A DNA stretch of 64,000 nucleotides, taken from assembly GCA_037349315.1 (NCBI GenBank), contig JBAIAC010000056.1, positions 1,836,501 to 1,900,500 of the forward strand, read 5' to 3'. Numbering within the stretch: position 1 is the first letter of the stretch; every line of letters begins with the position of its first letter. Position numbers and translations under genes: made by a program. The notes below the pieces were generated by a model that ran no database searches, was not told the origin of the DNA, and saw only the letters and a list, made by a program, of their open reading frames with translations. This stretch comes from Chelydra serpentina. Taxonomy: Eukaryota > Chordata > Testudines > Chelydridae. Below are positions 22,833-34,394 of the stretch, in pieces.

Positions 22833-23510
22833 CAGTGGCTGCTAAATGCCCCCCCCCACGCCCAGGCCTAGAGGAGTTGGGAGACGTGGCTGCTGAGGGA
22901 GAGTTTCTCCAAACCAGCGGCAGGGTAACGTCTGACCCTGACCCCAGGTGGGGTGGAACTGGGCAGGGCAGGAGGGCCCAGCGGAGCCCAGCCAAGTGGG
23001 GCAGTAGGCCTTGGTGTAGTGCAGGGGGGCCTAGCCAGGTATGCTGGGGCTGGTGCACCCCGAAGGAATTCCCCAGGGCTCTGAACAGGCATATGAAGTC
23101 TTCATGGTGACACTGCCCCCCCCCCCCACCCCCCTGCACAGACAGGCCCTTCCAAGCCCCCCTGCCCGTCATCCCTGAAGGATGCCAATGTGCCCTGGGG
23201 GGTGGGGGACCGGGCACCATGTGGCTCTGTGAACTGTCCCTCCCTACAAGCACTGCCCTCGCAGCTCCTATTGGCCACAGCTCCCCGTTCCCAACCAATG
23301 GTAGCTGCGGGGGCAGTGCTTGCAGTGCATGGGGGGGGGGGGCCCTTGTCTCTTTCTCCTCCCCCCCCCCCTCCCACCACGCTCGTGGTGCCGGGGCAGG
23401 CAGTGAGCCTGTCTTAGCGGCAGCCGTGCTGCGCCACCGGACATCATGATCGACTGGGAGATCCTCTAGGATCGACGAGTCGATCGCAATCAACCGGTTG
23501 GTGGCCACTG
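22833..23510. mobile_element. Possible hAT-type MITE
   Basis: The ends are CAGTGGCTGCTAAA and GGTTGGTGGCCACTG, a short imperfect inverted repeat typical in form of hAT elements. The interior has C and G homopolymers near 23108 and 23331 and a GATCGA-rich right end. Flanking octamers do not match, so the call is tentative. Confidence 0.35.
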
Positions 23511-23789
23511 CTTTAGAGGTTCAGGCTTCTCCTGTGAACAAATGAGCCAACAAAGCAGCTTAGCAAAATAAACAAACCTGCCCTGCTATTTACATTAGGA
23601 TAATTGATGCTGAATACTGCAGCTGACAGAATGTGATATAAACAAACATCGCACAGAACAAATGTTTCACTGCAGTGTTTTCCACAGAAATTGAAATGAG
23701 GGGGTGTGTTCAAAAATACAGGGGGAAGACTGATGAGGGGTGAGACCATGAGGGCAAAGGTGGGCTGTATCGCACCATAGTGAAAACTG

Positions 23790-25240
23790 AAAAATGTTTC
23801 ACGACCATTTTATTAGATTTAACTCATTTTTAAATCATCACACAAATTAAAGTTGGCTACTCAAGCCTTCTGTGAGGTACTACATCTACATCCTTGGTTT
23901 GTTGTAATTTTGCACAACTCTGTTAATAACTTCTCAAATGCAATTCTTTCATTTTTGGTGGCTTCCCATGTGTCAGGTACTTTCAGTCCTTCATGAAATG
24001 CTCATGACCAGGCAGAAGGCGACTTCTTTCAGAGGTTTTTGAGGTTTTTAAGGTCAGGCTTGACAAAGCCCTGGCTGGGATGATCTAGTTGGGGTTGGTC
24101 CTGCTTTGAGCAGGGGGTTGGATTAGATGACCTCCTGAGGTCCCTTCCAACCCTGAGATTCTATGAGAACACAAAATTCTATTCAATGAGGAAAAAGAAC
24201 GTCCAACTGTAGCTGTTGTGAGTGGGAGTAGAAAGAGATGAATTCCTACTTCTTTCATCACAGGAAACATAGCACAAAAATTGGGTCGAACCATTAGTGA
24301 TGATGATGAAGTTGAAATCAAATCTACATTCATTCATTGGATGATATTCCACTCTGTTCAAATTCTCTATTCTGTACTGGTCCCATGGCAGCCCCATTAG
24401 TGGTAGCGCCTCACTCCGCTCAACTGTTGGTGTTTTATAAGACAGGCATCTGTAAAAGCTACGTAGAGGTTGATGGAATCCAAAAGTAGTTGTGTAGAGA
24501 TGTAAGAATCAAGTCAATGTACTTTACTTTTTCAGCGGGCTTAACAAACACTTCTGGTCTTCTTCATTTAAGCAGTTAATATAAGTGCCTTAAGTAGTCA
24601 ACTTCTGGACTGAAATCTTTGCTGCTTCCAGTACGTTTTCAATGGATATCGCTCTGATTGATCCAAGTGTAGCTTCCAGTGCCGGACGGAGATCTATTAC
24701 TATTGTAACAGATGCCTGGATGGCATTGGTTAATGACCCAAGTGGTTTCAACAGTAGACTTACAAGAGAGAATGGCAACTGTGTTCTCGGAACTTAGTAG
24801 CAAAAGTAGTCCACCAGCCTCACTACTTAGATCTGCCCCATCTTGGTAGATATTTTCCGAAGCCGCCAGTAATGGTTGCAGCAATTTTAAGACAACAGCC
24901 AAGGATCGCTCATGAGAAAGCCAGGGGATTTCCCCAGATTGGACTAATTTGAACGTCTGTTCCAATGTATCTTCTATATTTTACAAGACATTCAGTTTTG
25001 AAAAAGAGTATAATGAAAACATTAAATATATAGCTTTTGAAATGCCTTTTGAAGATTCTACAGCTGTACTAGCACTAACTGGAGTAGAAGGCCTCTGCAG
25101 TGTGTATTGGAGAGATCAGGGTTACACTTTTCTCCGAGCAAAGCTTGTACTCCACTATGTCTTCCAGAGAAGTTTGCAGCTCCATCAAATGCACTAACAG
25201 ACATCAGGTTGGGGTTCAATTGACAAGGATTTAACTCTTC
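23790..25240 (-). pseudogene. Decayed ZMYM1-like hAT transposase
   Basis: On the minus strand, separate frames carry pieces of a hAT transposase of the kind seen in ZMYM1-like proteins. The order is 5' to 3': an interrupted segment with FDGAANFSG-like sequence near 25180, a central piece with PWLSHERSLAVVLKLLQPL and YQDGADLSS (24965-24800), a helix piece (24778-24590), and the hAT C-terminal dimerisation signature TTATVGRSFSSLNRIL (about 24220-24170). Frameshifts and stops separate all of them. A CR1 3' end (24020-24168) is inserted within the C-terminal part. It is not functional. Upstream ends are not resolved. Confidence 0.65.
24020..24168 (+). mobile_element. CR1 LINE 3' end
   Basis: Typical CR1 tail: GGCTTGACAAAGCCCTGGC, GGGATGATCTAGTTGGG, GGTTGGATTAGATGACCTCC and an ATTCTATGA end. 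It is inserted in the ZMYM1-like hAT relic. Confidence 0.85.
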
Positions 25241-25249
25241 TCAGATGTG

Positions 25250-25540
25250 GATGCGCAGACCAGGTAGCATGGGTCACACTCAGGGGAGCTGCCCCCTTTC
25301 AGGTCGATCGGCCCAGGCTCTGCGCAGACTCAGGCAGCGTGGCTGACACACGGAGGAAGCTGCTCCCTATCTGGACAATTGGCCCAGGCTCTGCGCAGAC
25401 TTGGGCAGTGTGGGTCACACCCAGAGCATCTGCTCCCTCTCCGGGTGATCGGTCCAGGCTCTGTGCAAACTATGGCAGCGTGGGTCATACGGGAGAAGCT
25501 GCCCCCTATCCGGGCGATCGGCCCAAGCTCTGTCAGAGGT
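25250..25540 (-). repeat. ~66-bp satellite array, inverted orientation
   Basis: About four copies of a unit containing GGTCGATCGGCCCAGGCTC, TGCGCAGAC and GCTGCCCCCTTTC. It is the reverse complement of the array at 26893-27495, with a CR1 and other repeats in between. Confidence 0.75.
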
Positions 25541-25744
25541 GCAGCCAATGTGTATAACCTGAAATCTAGAAATTCAGCTACTGACCTACCACTGATATCA
25601 ACCTCACATAGGCAAAAAGAAGGAGGAGTACTTGCGGCACCTTAGAGAGAGAACATGAAAAGATGGGTGTTGCCATACCAACTCTAACAAGACTAATCAA
25701 TTAAGGTGGGCTATTATTTGGAGTCAAAAACAGACTCCAACGAG

Positions 25745-26892
25745 AAACTGCAGAATTGGAATTAAACTTTAGCAAAGCTTTTGATACGGTCTCCCACACT
25801 ATTCTTGCCAGTTAAAGAAGTATGGATTGGATGAATGGACTATAAGGTGGATAGAAAGCTGGCTAGATTGTCGGGCTCACCAGGTAGTGATCAACGGCTC
25901 AATGTCTAGTTGGCAGCTGGTATCAAGCGGAGTGCCCCAAGGGTCGGTCCTGGGGCCGGTTTTGTTCAACATCTTTATCAGTGATCTGGATGATGGGATT
26001 AATTGCACCCTCAGCAAGTTCACAGATGACACTAAACTGGGGGAAGAGGTAGATACACTGGAGGGTAGGGATAGGGTCCAGAGTGACCTAGATAAATTGG
26101 AAGATTGGGCCAAAAGAAATCTGATAAGACTCAACAAGGACAAGTGCAGAGTCCTGCAATTAGGAAGGAAGAATCCCATGCACCACTACAAGCTGGGGAC
26201 CGAGTGGCTAAGCAGCAGTTCTTCTGAAAAGGACAGAGGACGAGAAGCTGGATATGAATGAGCAGTGTGCCCTTGTTGCCAAGAAGGCCAACAGCATATT
26301 GGGCTATATTAGTGGGAGCATTGCCAGCAGATCGAGGGAAGTGATTATTCCCCTCTATTCAGCACTGGTGAGGCCACACCTGAAGTATTGCGTCCAGATT
26401 TGGTTCCCCCACTACAGAAGGGATGTGGACAAATTGGAGAGAGTCCAGCGGAGGGCAACAAAAATTATTAGAGGGCTGGGGCACATGGTTTACAAGGAGA
26501 GGCTGAGGGAACAGGTTATTTAGTCTTCAGAAGAGAAGAGTGAGGGGGGATTTGATAGCAGCCTTCAACTACCTGAAGGGGGTTTCCAAAGAGGATGGAG
26601 CTCGGCTGTTCTCAGTGGTGGCAGATGACAGAACAAGAAGCAATGGCCTCAAATTGCAGTGGGGGAGGTCTAGGTTGGATATTAGGAAACACTATTTCAT
26701 TAGGAGGGTGGTGAAGCACTGGAATGGGTTACCTAGGGAGGTGGTGGAATCTCCATCCTTAGAGGTTTTTAAAGCCTGGCTTGACAAAGCCCTGGCTGGG
26801 ATGATTTAGTTGGTGTTGGTCCTACTTTGAACAGGGGGTTGGACTAGATGTCCTTCTGAGGTTTCTTCCAACCTTAATATTCTATGATTCTA
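25745..26892 (+). mobile_element. CR1 LINE fragment with RT domain
   Basis: Encodes parts of the CR1 reverse transcriptase and C-terminal region in at least three frames: [24 protein letters not shown] and FTDDTKLG (the catalytic FADD-type box altered to FTDD), then QRRATKIIRGLG and [18 protein letters not shown]. It ends with the CR1 3' tail (TTCTATGATTCTATGA). Frameshifts near 26240 and 26520 and 5' truncation make it inactive. Confidence 0.9.
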
Positions 26893-27495
26893 TGAACACT
26901 GCCTGAGTATGTGCAGAGATTGGGCCGATCGCCCTGAGAGGAGGCAGCTGCCCCGAGTGTGACCCACGTAGCCTGATTCTGCAGAGTCTGGGCCAATCGC
27001 CCTTGGACGGAGCAGCTGCCCTGGGTGTCAGCCACATTGTCTGAGTCTTTGCAGAGCCTGGGCCGATCGCCCGGAGAGGGGACAGCTGTCCTGGGTGTCA
27101 GCCATGCTGCCCGAGTCTGCACAGAGCCTCTGTCGATCTCCCGGAGAGTGGTCAGTTGCCCTGGGTGTGATCCATGCTCCCTAAGTCTGCGCAGGGCCAG
27201 GGACAATCACCCAGAGGGGGGAGCTGCCCGGGTGTCAGCCATGTTGTCTGAGTGTGCACAGCGCATGAGCCAATGGCCCAGAGAGGGGGCAGCTGCCTCA
27301 AATGTGCCCCACAATACCTGAGTCTGTGCAGAGCCTGGGCCAATCGACCTGAAAGGGGTCACCTGTCCCAGGTGTCAGCTACACTGACAGTCTGTGCAGA
27401 GCCTGGGCTGATCACGTGGAGAGGGCACAGCTGCCCCGGGTGTGACCCACGCTTCCTAAATCTACGCACAGACTGGGCTGACCGCCCAGAGATGG
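26893..27495 (+). repeat. ~66-bp satellite array, direct orientation
   Basis: About nine diverged copies of a unit containing CTGAGTCTGCGCAGAGCC, TGGGCCGATCGCCC, GAGAGGGG, CAGCTGCC and GGGTGTSASCCA. It is the same family as 25250-25540 (opposite orientation) and 35830-35975. It abuts the 3' tail of the preceding CR1 and the start of the following LTR. Confidence 0.8.
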
Positions 27496-27982
27496 GGTGT
27501 CACGGAGTCACCGGGTCAACGTGTGATGAAGTGTGTGTGTGTGGGGGGGCGTTTCTTGGTTTTTTCAATGGTTTGCATGCAGAGGGGGTGGGACACTGTT
27601 TCCCTGGGTGTTACTGGTTTAATGAGTGATGGGAGAGGCAGTTTGTTGTTACAGTGGACCAGCCACGGAACTTGGGACCCTGGCCAATGGCCTGGAGAAT
27701 GGATACCCCAGAGACTGGTGACCGGGAGGCCCAACTCAGGAGTCACAGCCGGTTCTGGCCAGTGGAGGACAATGGGCTGCGGAGTGAGGACCCTGGTGAT
27801 CTGACCAGCCGGTTCCAGCCAGAGGGGCAAAGGACGGCTGAGAGGAGAGGAGGCCCAGGCGACCCTGTTTACCTGGATAGAAGACAATGGACATAGACGG
27901 GACTTGGGGGAGGTGATATCGAATATCCAGCTGGAAAGTACGAGGTGGGGGCTCGGGACTGGAGAGAGAGAGCAGGCAGAGC

Positions 27983-28417
27983 CAGTAGTGTAGTCAGCGG
28001 GGAGCAGGGGGAGCAGTCGCTCCCCCTGTGAGGAGAAGCGGTGCCTTAAAAAGCCCCCCCCCCCCGAGCCCTGCTGCTGGAGCCAGGCTCGGGGGGGGGG
28101 GGGGCGCTTTAAAAGGCCCACGGCTCCTGCAGCCACGGGGAGCCACGGGCCTTTTAAAGTGCCCCCCTCAGGCCCACTGCCAGAGCCGGGGCTGGGGGGC
28201 GCTTTAAAAGGCCAGCGGCTCCTGCAGCCGCGGGGAGCTTTTTAAAGCCGCGGGGAGCCTTTTAAAGCGCTGCCGGAGCCCCGCTGCCGGAGCTCTGGCG
28301 GCGCTTTAAAGGGCCTGGGGGCTCCTTTAAAGCGCCGCCGGGTGAGTACAGGGGGAGCCGGGAGGCGCCTTTTTATAGCGCCGCTCCCCCTGTGCTCTAA
28401 ACCTGGCTACGCCACTG
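27983..28417. mobile_element. hAT MITE with perfect 8-bp TSD
   Basis: The ends are CAGTAGTGTAGTCAG and CTGGCTACGCCACTG (inverted repeat). The flanking octamer GGCAGAGC occurs at 27975-27982 and again at 28418-28425, a perfect 8-bp target-site duplication as expected for hAT. The interior is GC-rich with repeated TTTTAAAGCGCC-like palindromes and homopolymers near 28058 and 28090. Confidence 0.85.
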
Positions 28418-28462
28418 GGCAGAGCCCACCTGGATGCAGGAGAAACTTAGATGTATGGTGCT

Positions 28463-28780
28463 CAGGGCCAGTGTAACCACTAGGCGAACTAGGCGGCTGC
28501 CAAAAAGCGGTGCCCCCGCAAAAAATTTTTTTACACTATTGCTGAAAAACGAATGAATAAAGAAAAGAGAAACGTCCTTGAACTTGCATTTGAACTTGTC
28601 GTTCTCTCGTACATTACAGCTCTGGCCTATGCCAGCTCTGCATTGCGGGCACAAGCATCCTGCTTCACTACGGTACAAAGTGGCAATGACGTCATTTTTC
28701 TTGTCGTTTGCAGCCGGGGGGAGGGAGGACGGGAGGTGGAAGTTTTGCCTAGGGCGCAAAATATCCTTGCACCGGCCCTG
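28463..28780. mobile_element. hAT MITE with perfect 8-bp TSD
   Basis: The ends are CAGGGCCAGTGTAACC and, on the other strand, CAGGGCCGGTGCAAGG. The octamer ATGGTGCT lies on both sides (28455-28462, 28781-28788). Non-coding. Same family as the next element. Confidence 0.88.
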
Positions 28781-28907
28781 ATGGTGCTGAGGGAGGCCAG
28801 GTCTGAGGCCTGGAGACTTTCCTATGCTGTGTTCAGATGCTCAATAAACCCTCCTGTTTTACACTGGCTGAGAGTCACTCCGCTGTAGAGATCAGGGTGG
28901 CCCCGGG

Positions 28908-29402
28908 CAGGGCCAGCGCGCCCACTAGGCGACCCTAGGCGGTTGCCTAGGGCGCCAGCATTTGCGGGGCGGAGACTCCCGGCGGCGATTCAAAATGCCG
29001 GCGGGAACGCAGCTTTCCCTGAGCTGCTGCCCCTGCCCCCGGTTGAGGTAAGCTGCTGCCGGCGGGGGGCTGGCCGCCGTGGGGGGCGCTGGTGGGGGGC
29101 CGCGGGAGGGCATGGGGAGCCGAGCCTCGGCCCGGGGGGCAGCGTGGGGAGCTGAGCCCTCCGCCCCTGGTGCAGGCCGCGGAGAGCCCAGCCGAACCCG
29201 CTGCGGGCCACGCGGGGGGCGGGGAGATGAGCCCTGCACCCGGGCTGTGGGGGGAAGGGGTGGGGAGACGAGCCCAGCCCAGCTGCGGCCCGTGGTTGGG
29301 TGGGGAGGCTGCCGCGGGCGGGGCGGGGGAGGGGGTTTGGGGCGGGGGGCGCAGGGCCGATGCAAGGTGCCTAGGGCGTGAAACTTCCTTGCACCGTCCC
29401 TG
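28908..29402. mobile_element. hAT MITE with perfect 8-bp TSD, second family member
   Basis: The left end is CAGGGCCAGCGCGCCCACTAG; the right end complements to CAGGGACGGTGCAAGG. The octamer GCCCCGGG flanks it at 28900-28907 and 29403-29410. The interior is a CpG-dense sequence that gives spurious open frames on both strands. Confidence 0.88.
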
Positions 29403-29539
29403 GCCCCGGGGGTCCAGAGCGAGTGGACTCCCTGAAGGGGCCCCCAGCGAGAAATAGGCATGCTAAGGTTCAGAGAGGTGCGAATTCAGGAGGCGGAGGG
29501 GCTTAATCCCTGAGTGAGAGTGGACCCCCGAGAAGGGCT

Positions 29540-30858
29540 GTCACACTGAAGGGAGTTTATTTAATCTTTTTATTACTGACCTCGGCACCAAGAGTGGGAG
29601 TGTGCTAATAAAGTTTGCAGATGACACAAAGTTGGGAGGTATTGCCAATTCAGAAAAGGATCGGGATATCCTACAGGAAGATCTGGATGACCTTGTAAAC
29701 TGGAGTAATAGTAATAGGATGAAATGTAATAGTGAGAAGTGTAAGGTTATGCATTTAGGGATTAATAACAAGAATTTTAGTTATAAGCTGGGGACGCATC
29801 AGTTGGAAGTAACGGAAGAGGAGAAGGACCTCGGAGTCCTGGTTGATCACAGGATGACTATGAGTCGCCAATGTGATGTGGCCGTGAAAAACGCTAATGC
29901 GGTCTTGGGATGCATTAGGCGAGGTATTTCTAGTAGAGATAAGGAGGTGTTAGTACCGTTATACAAGGCACTGGTAAGACCTCATTTGGAATACTGTGTG
30001 CAGTTCTGGTCTCCCATGTTTAAGAAGGATGAATTCAAACTGGAAGAGGTACAAAGAAGGGCCACTAGGATGATCCGAGGAATGGAAAACCTGTCGTATG
30101 AAAGGAGACTCAAGGAGCTTGGTTTGTTTACCTTAACCAAAAGAAGGCTGAGGGGAGATATGATTGCTCTCTTTAAATATATCAGAGGGATAAATACCAG
30201 GGAGGGAGAGGAATTATTTCAGCTCAGTACCAATGTGGACACAAGAACAAATGGATATAAACTGGCCATCAGGAAGTTTAGACTGGAAATTAGACGAAGG
30301 TTTCTAACCATCAGAGGAGTGAAGTTCTGGAACAGCCTTCCAAGGGAAGCAGTGGGGGCAAAAGACCTAACTGGCTTCAAAATTAAGCTAGATACGTTTA
30401 TGGAGGGGATGGTTTGATGGGATAACATGATCTTAGTCAAAGGTCAATTAATTGCCATCAGTGGTAAATAGGACCAATGGTCAATGATGGGATGTTAGAA
30501 GTTACTACAGAGAACTTTTTCCTGGGTGTCTGGCTGGTGAGTCTTGCCCACATGCTCGGGGTTCAGCTGATCGCCATATTTGGGGTCGGGAAGGAATTTT
30601 CCTCCAGGGTAGATTGGCAGAGGCCCTGGAGGGTTTTTTTTGCCTTCCTCTGCAGCATGGGGCACGGGTCACTTACCGGAGGATTCTCTGCATCTTGAAG
30701 TCTTTAGGCCATGATTTGAGGACTTCAATAGCTGGGACATAGGTGAGAGGATTATTCCAGGAGTGGGTGGGTGAGATTCTGTGGCCTGCATTGTGCAGGA
30801 GGTCAGACTAGATGATCATAATGGTCCCTTCTGACCTAAAAGTCTATGAGTCTATGAG
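29540..30858 (+). mobile_element. CR1 LINE, 3' half with long open frame
   Basis: A 271-codon frame (29602-30417) covers the C-terminal half of CR1 ORF2: FADDTKLGG (reverse transcriptase catalytic box), [46 protein letters not shown] and FWNSLPREAV. The 3' UTR follows, ending in repeats of AGTCTATG at about 30858. The frame is uninterrupted, so this copy is comparatively young, but it is 5'-truncated and cannot be autonomous. Confidence 0.93.
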
Positions 30859-30929
30859 TTCCCCCCAGGGACCATACAGGGCCAGGAGTGGCCACAACCT
30901 GTGAGTCCGTGACCACATGGTAGCAGAGG

Positions 30930-32006
30930 ATGGTTGGCGGATGCACCCTGTAGGCGGTTGGCTGCGAGCGCAGGCGCTTTGCAGTGAGTGGCTGCCAGCG
31001 ATAAAATGAGGGGATTGAAGGAAGCAGCGTGGAAATGGCCTAGAACCAGCTCCAGGGCTGAGCATTGGGAGGCTCACCCCGGAGCAGGAGCAGCTGATTG
31101 CCCGGCTGGTAGAGAGTGACCCGTCCGAGAACCACGTTCCAGATCCCAGCCGGGCTCCCGGGATGCCCGGAGAGCCTGGGAGTAGCAGGGGGCAGTTGGG
31201 GTAGTGGCAGGGGGTTCACCAGACCCAGTTCCCCAGCCAGGAGGGGGGCTTCCCACCTGGGTTCCCCTCAGTGCGTGTGAAGAGATGGAAACTGGATCTG
31301 AGCGTGAAGGAGCTGGAGCCAGAGGAGCGGAGGCTAGTTGACCGCTCAGAGCAGTGAAAACATGAGCTGGAGTTGGAGGAGAGGCAGGCCAAGAGGGCCT
31401 GCTGGAAGGTACATGGGGAAAGGCTCCAAGACACCAGTTCTGCGGGGAATCTAGACACCAAACTGCTGCCTCAGTCTAAGGAGGGTGGGGATATTGATGC
31501 CTACCTCACAGCCTTTGAGAAGCCTTGTGATCTGAACCACACTGGCCCCGCAGACAGGCTCAGCTGTCTGACCCTTCCCCCCCCCACCACTGGGTCCCAA
31601 GGCCATAGAGGCAGTCAGCCAAATGGATGGTATTGAGACGGGGGACTGTGACCTGTTCAAACAGGCTCTGCTGCTGCAATTTGAACTGACCCCCGAGGCG
31701 AACAGGAAACGATTCCGGGGTGTATGCAAGACTTCAGGCATCACCTGTATGACATCTGCCCTCCAGACCTTAAGATGTGGTTAGTGGACTGGAAGCCTAG
31801 AGATCTGCGCAAGGCAGATGAGTTTGTGGAGAGCAGATCCGGGGGAGGAGGGAGACCCACATCGGGGACTCAGAAGGGGAGTCACCCAGAGACCTCTCAA
31901 ACATGGGACTCCAGGAAGCCCAACTCAGGGATGCCCATGAAGGCCGGGGTGGGCCGACCCCCCTCGTGGGGCTTGAGGGACCTGAAATGTAATTACTGTG
32001 GCTGAA
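30930..32006 (+). pseudogene. Gypsy (Gmr1-like) Gag relic with SCAN-type capsid
   Basis: Gag-derived sequence with several frameshifts. A charged helical region near 31320-31410 is followed by GDIDAYLTAFEKPC (31490-31530), LFKQALLLQFELTPEANRKR (about 31655-31713), CPPDLKMWLVDWKP (about 31757-31800), and the first half of a CCHC zinc knuckle (LKCNYCG, ending in a stop at 32003). The order matches Gmr1-like Gypsy Gag, whose capsid C-terminal part is the proposed ancestor of SCAN domains. The element is cut off at the knuckle by another LTR (32022). Non-functional. Confidence 0.65.
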
Positions 32007-32021
32007 AAGCACCCAAGGTGG

Positions 32022-32950
32022 TGTCATGCCCAAAGACACAGGAAAGTTTTGCCCAAAAGAACCCTCAAAGGGTTAACCGGCGAAGGGGAGACAGCCTGTA
32101 ACACAGGCTGAGAGAGTGAGCTGGGAACCCCTCACCCAGCCGGCTCCTGGGGCAGAGCTGGCCAGGGGAGGGGGGAAGGCAGACGGGCTTCCACTCCAAG
32201 CCCAGCAGATACGTCTGCTTGTGACTCCTGGGCTCAGGCCCCAGGTCAGTAGGGAACATTCACGGAGTGAAGCGATTCTGGGACGAGACTCTTGTGGGTG
32301 TGATGCAGCCTCACCAGCTGCTGAGGGGCCGTGTAACTTGGGGGAGGCTCCCAGCCGGCAGCCATTCACCCGGGGTGCCTGTGCAGACACAGGAAGGGTC
32401 GGGGTGGGATAAGGGTGTGTGATTGTTGCAGAGCCCTAGAGGGCAGGTGTGATGCTGTCTGCACAGAGAATGGCCCATACTCTGTCTCGTGGCAACTGAT
32501 GGCCTGGGCTCCTCCCCTGCAAAGGTGCCAACTGAAGGGGTTGGAGAACAAAGCGATCAGGTGGCCTCCTTGCCCGGAAGGAGACAAAGGCCAGAGGAGG
32601 GGCTAGAGGGTGACTGATGCTTGGCTGGGGGAAAGGAGTCAGTCTCCGGCTGGGGACTCAGAGGGGAAAGGGCTTCAGGGCCCTGGGCTCTGGATGCCCT
32701 CCCCCAAGGTAGACTTTGCTGAGAGTCCCTGTTTCCTGTGCTAACAAAATCTGTTCTATGCTGTGCTCCTGTCGACTCATAAACCTTCTGTTTTACACGC
32801 TGGCTGAGAGTCACGGCTGACTGCGAGTTTGGGGTGCAGGGCCCTTCAGGAGCTCACGGTGAGAACTGGGGTGCTGAACGCTCTGAGGTCGGTCCCAGGA
32901 GGCTTCCCCTAGCAGAGTGTGCCCTGAGCGGAGTCACACTAAAGAGGGGA
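32022..32950 (+). mobile_element. Second LTR, probably Gypsy-type
   Basis: Starts TGTCATGCCCAAAGACACAGG and includes the block TAACACAGGCTGAGAGAGTG and an ATAAAC poly(A)-like signal near 32780, followed by TTTTACACGCTGGCTGAGAG, a segment shared with the LTR at 27497-30917. The end near 32950 is approximate. It sits directly after the truncated Gag zinc knuckle, indicating insertion into, or recombination with, the older element. Confidence 0.5.
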
Positions 32951-33510
32951 TTCAGAGCGGTTCCAGAGCACCGAGCCTGTGACTTCATTGACAAGAGGGT
33001 TTATTTTACCCTCCCACTTCCCTGGTCCTTCTCACGTAAACAGAGAGCAACAATCCCCAAAGTCTGAAGGTGCAAACAATTCGATGGTCATTGGGGTGAA
33101 CTTCCAGCAAGCTTAAATCCAAGTTCCTTTTTCCTTATTTTCGAATCCCAATTTACTTCCTGCTTTCCCCAATTTATATAGCAATATTCTTAGCTATACC
33201 TTAACCAATCATTTTACTGAAATTTACCTAACCAATCCTAGCATATTGTAACATGATTAGAACAAGCAATGATATCCAAGCACCTTAATTAGTTTAGACC
33301 CAGCAAAATTAATTATACAGCAGACAGAAACAATCACAGAAGCAGACAGAGACCAGGCAAATGAACAATAGCAAAGTGGGAACTATAGTGACAAAACAAT
33401 GCAGAAGTGAGCATTTCACAACTACATCTATAAAGACATAAGGGTTTCCCAACTAAGTCTATTGATAAGTGAGTTCTTACCAAACAGAAAACTATTAAAC
33501 TAAATTTCCT
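32951..33510. other. AT-rich interspersed repeat sequence
   Basis: Non-coding, AT-rich, with a start related to 14085-14150. It separates the LTR from Gypsy integrase-like sequence and may be the remainder of another LTR element. No frame of note. Confidence 0.35.
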
Positions 33511-34178
33511 TTTAGCCAGGGCACAGAGGAAGCAGAAGGTCTGGTACGACCACTGCGCACGTGCCCGCTCCTATGCTACTGGGGACCAGGTGATGCTTCT
33601 CATCCCTGTGAGGAAGAACAAGCTGCAAGCTCCCAGCAAGCTTCCAGCAGCCCCAGTGCCCCTCCACCCACCTTCAAGGTCATCAGACAGGTAAAGGAGG
33701 TGAACATTCTTTGAGGGGGTCAACAAGCATGCGGACAAAGGCAATCCAATGGCTACAGTGTACTTAGATTTTCAGAAAGCCTTTGACAAGGTCCCTCACC
33801 ACAGGCTCTTAAGCAAAACAAGCAGTAATGGGATAAGAGGGAAGGTTCTCTCATGGATTGGTAACTGGTTAAAAGTTAGGAAACAAAGGGTAGGAATAAA
33901 TGGTCAGTTTTCACAATGGAGAGAGGTAAATAGTGGTGTGCCCCAGGGATTGGTACTGGGCCCAGTCCTATTTAACGTATTCATAAACAATCTGGGAAAA
34001 GGGGTAAACAGTGAGGTGGCAAAATTTGCAGATGATACAAAACTACTCAAGATAGTTAAGTCCCAGGCAGACTGCGAAGAGCTACAAAAGGATCTCACAA
34101 AACTGGGTGAGTGGGCAACAAAATGGCAGATGAAATTTAATGTTGATAAATGCAAAGTAATGCACATTGAAAACATAC

Positions 34179-34394
34179 CGGCGAGTCTCATCTTACGCTG
34201 GGGTTACGTTCCGCAGTCAGCGCGTAAAGCGAAAATCGCGTATAGTCAAACTCTCATTGAGTGGAATGGCGGGCGGAATCGCCCGCACTACAGGTACAGT
34301 ATTTAAATTGTTCGTTTTCTCTTTTTTGTTTTTGTTTTTGCCGAGCTCGCATAGTTGAATTCACGCATGTTAAATGCATGTAAGATGCGACGCC
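34179..34394. mobile_element. Short MITE inside CR1
   Basis: The left end GGCGAGTCTCATCTTACGCT pairs with the complement of the right end, GGCGTCGCATCTTACATGC. It interrupts CR1 ORF2 and contains GTAAAGCGAAAATCGCG-type palindromic sequence and a T-rich stretch. Family unknown to me; target-site duplication not resolved. Confidence 0.5.

Larger units (their letters stand above)
27497..30917 (+). mobile_element. Gypsy-type LTR interrupted by four insertions
   Basis: It starts TGTCACGGAGTCACC and ends near GAGTCCGTGACCACA, an imperfect inverted terminal pair; an AATAAA precedes a TTTTACACTGGCTGAGAGTC segment near 28842-28880. It is broken by three hAT MITEs (27983-28417, 28463-28780, 28908-29402) and a CR1 (29540-30858). 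A primer-binding-like TGGTAGCAGAGG follows the end, then Gag relic sequence. Assignment to Gypsy rests on this layout and on the neighbouring Gag. Confidence 0.6.

Noticed and set aside
29079..29457. CpG-dense open frames on both strands
   Set aside because: They lie inside a hAT MITE with exact ends and target duplications (28908-29402).
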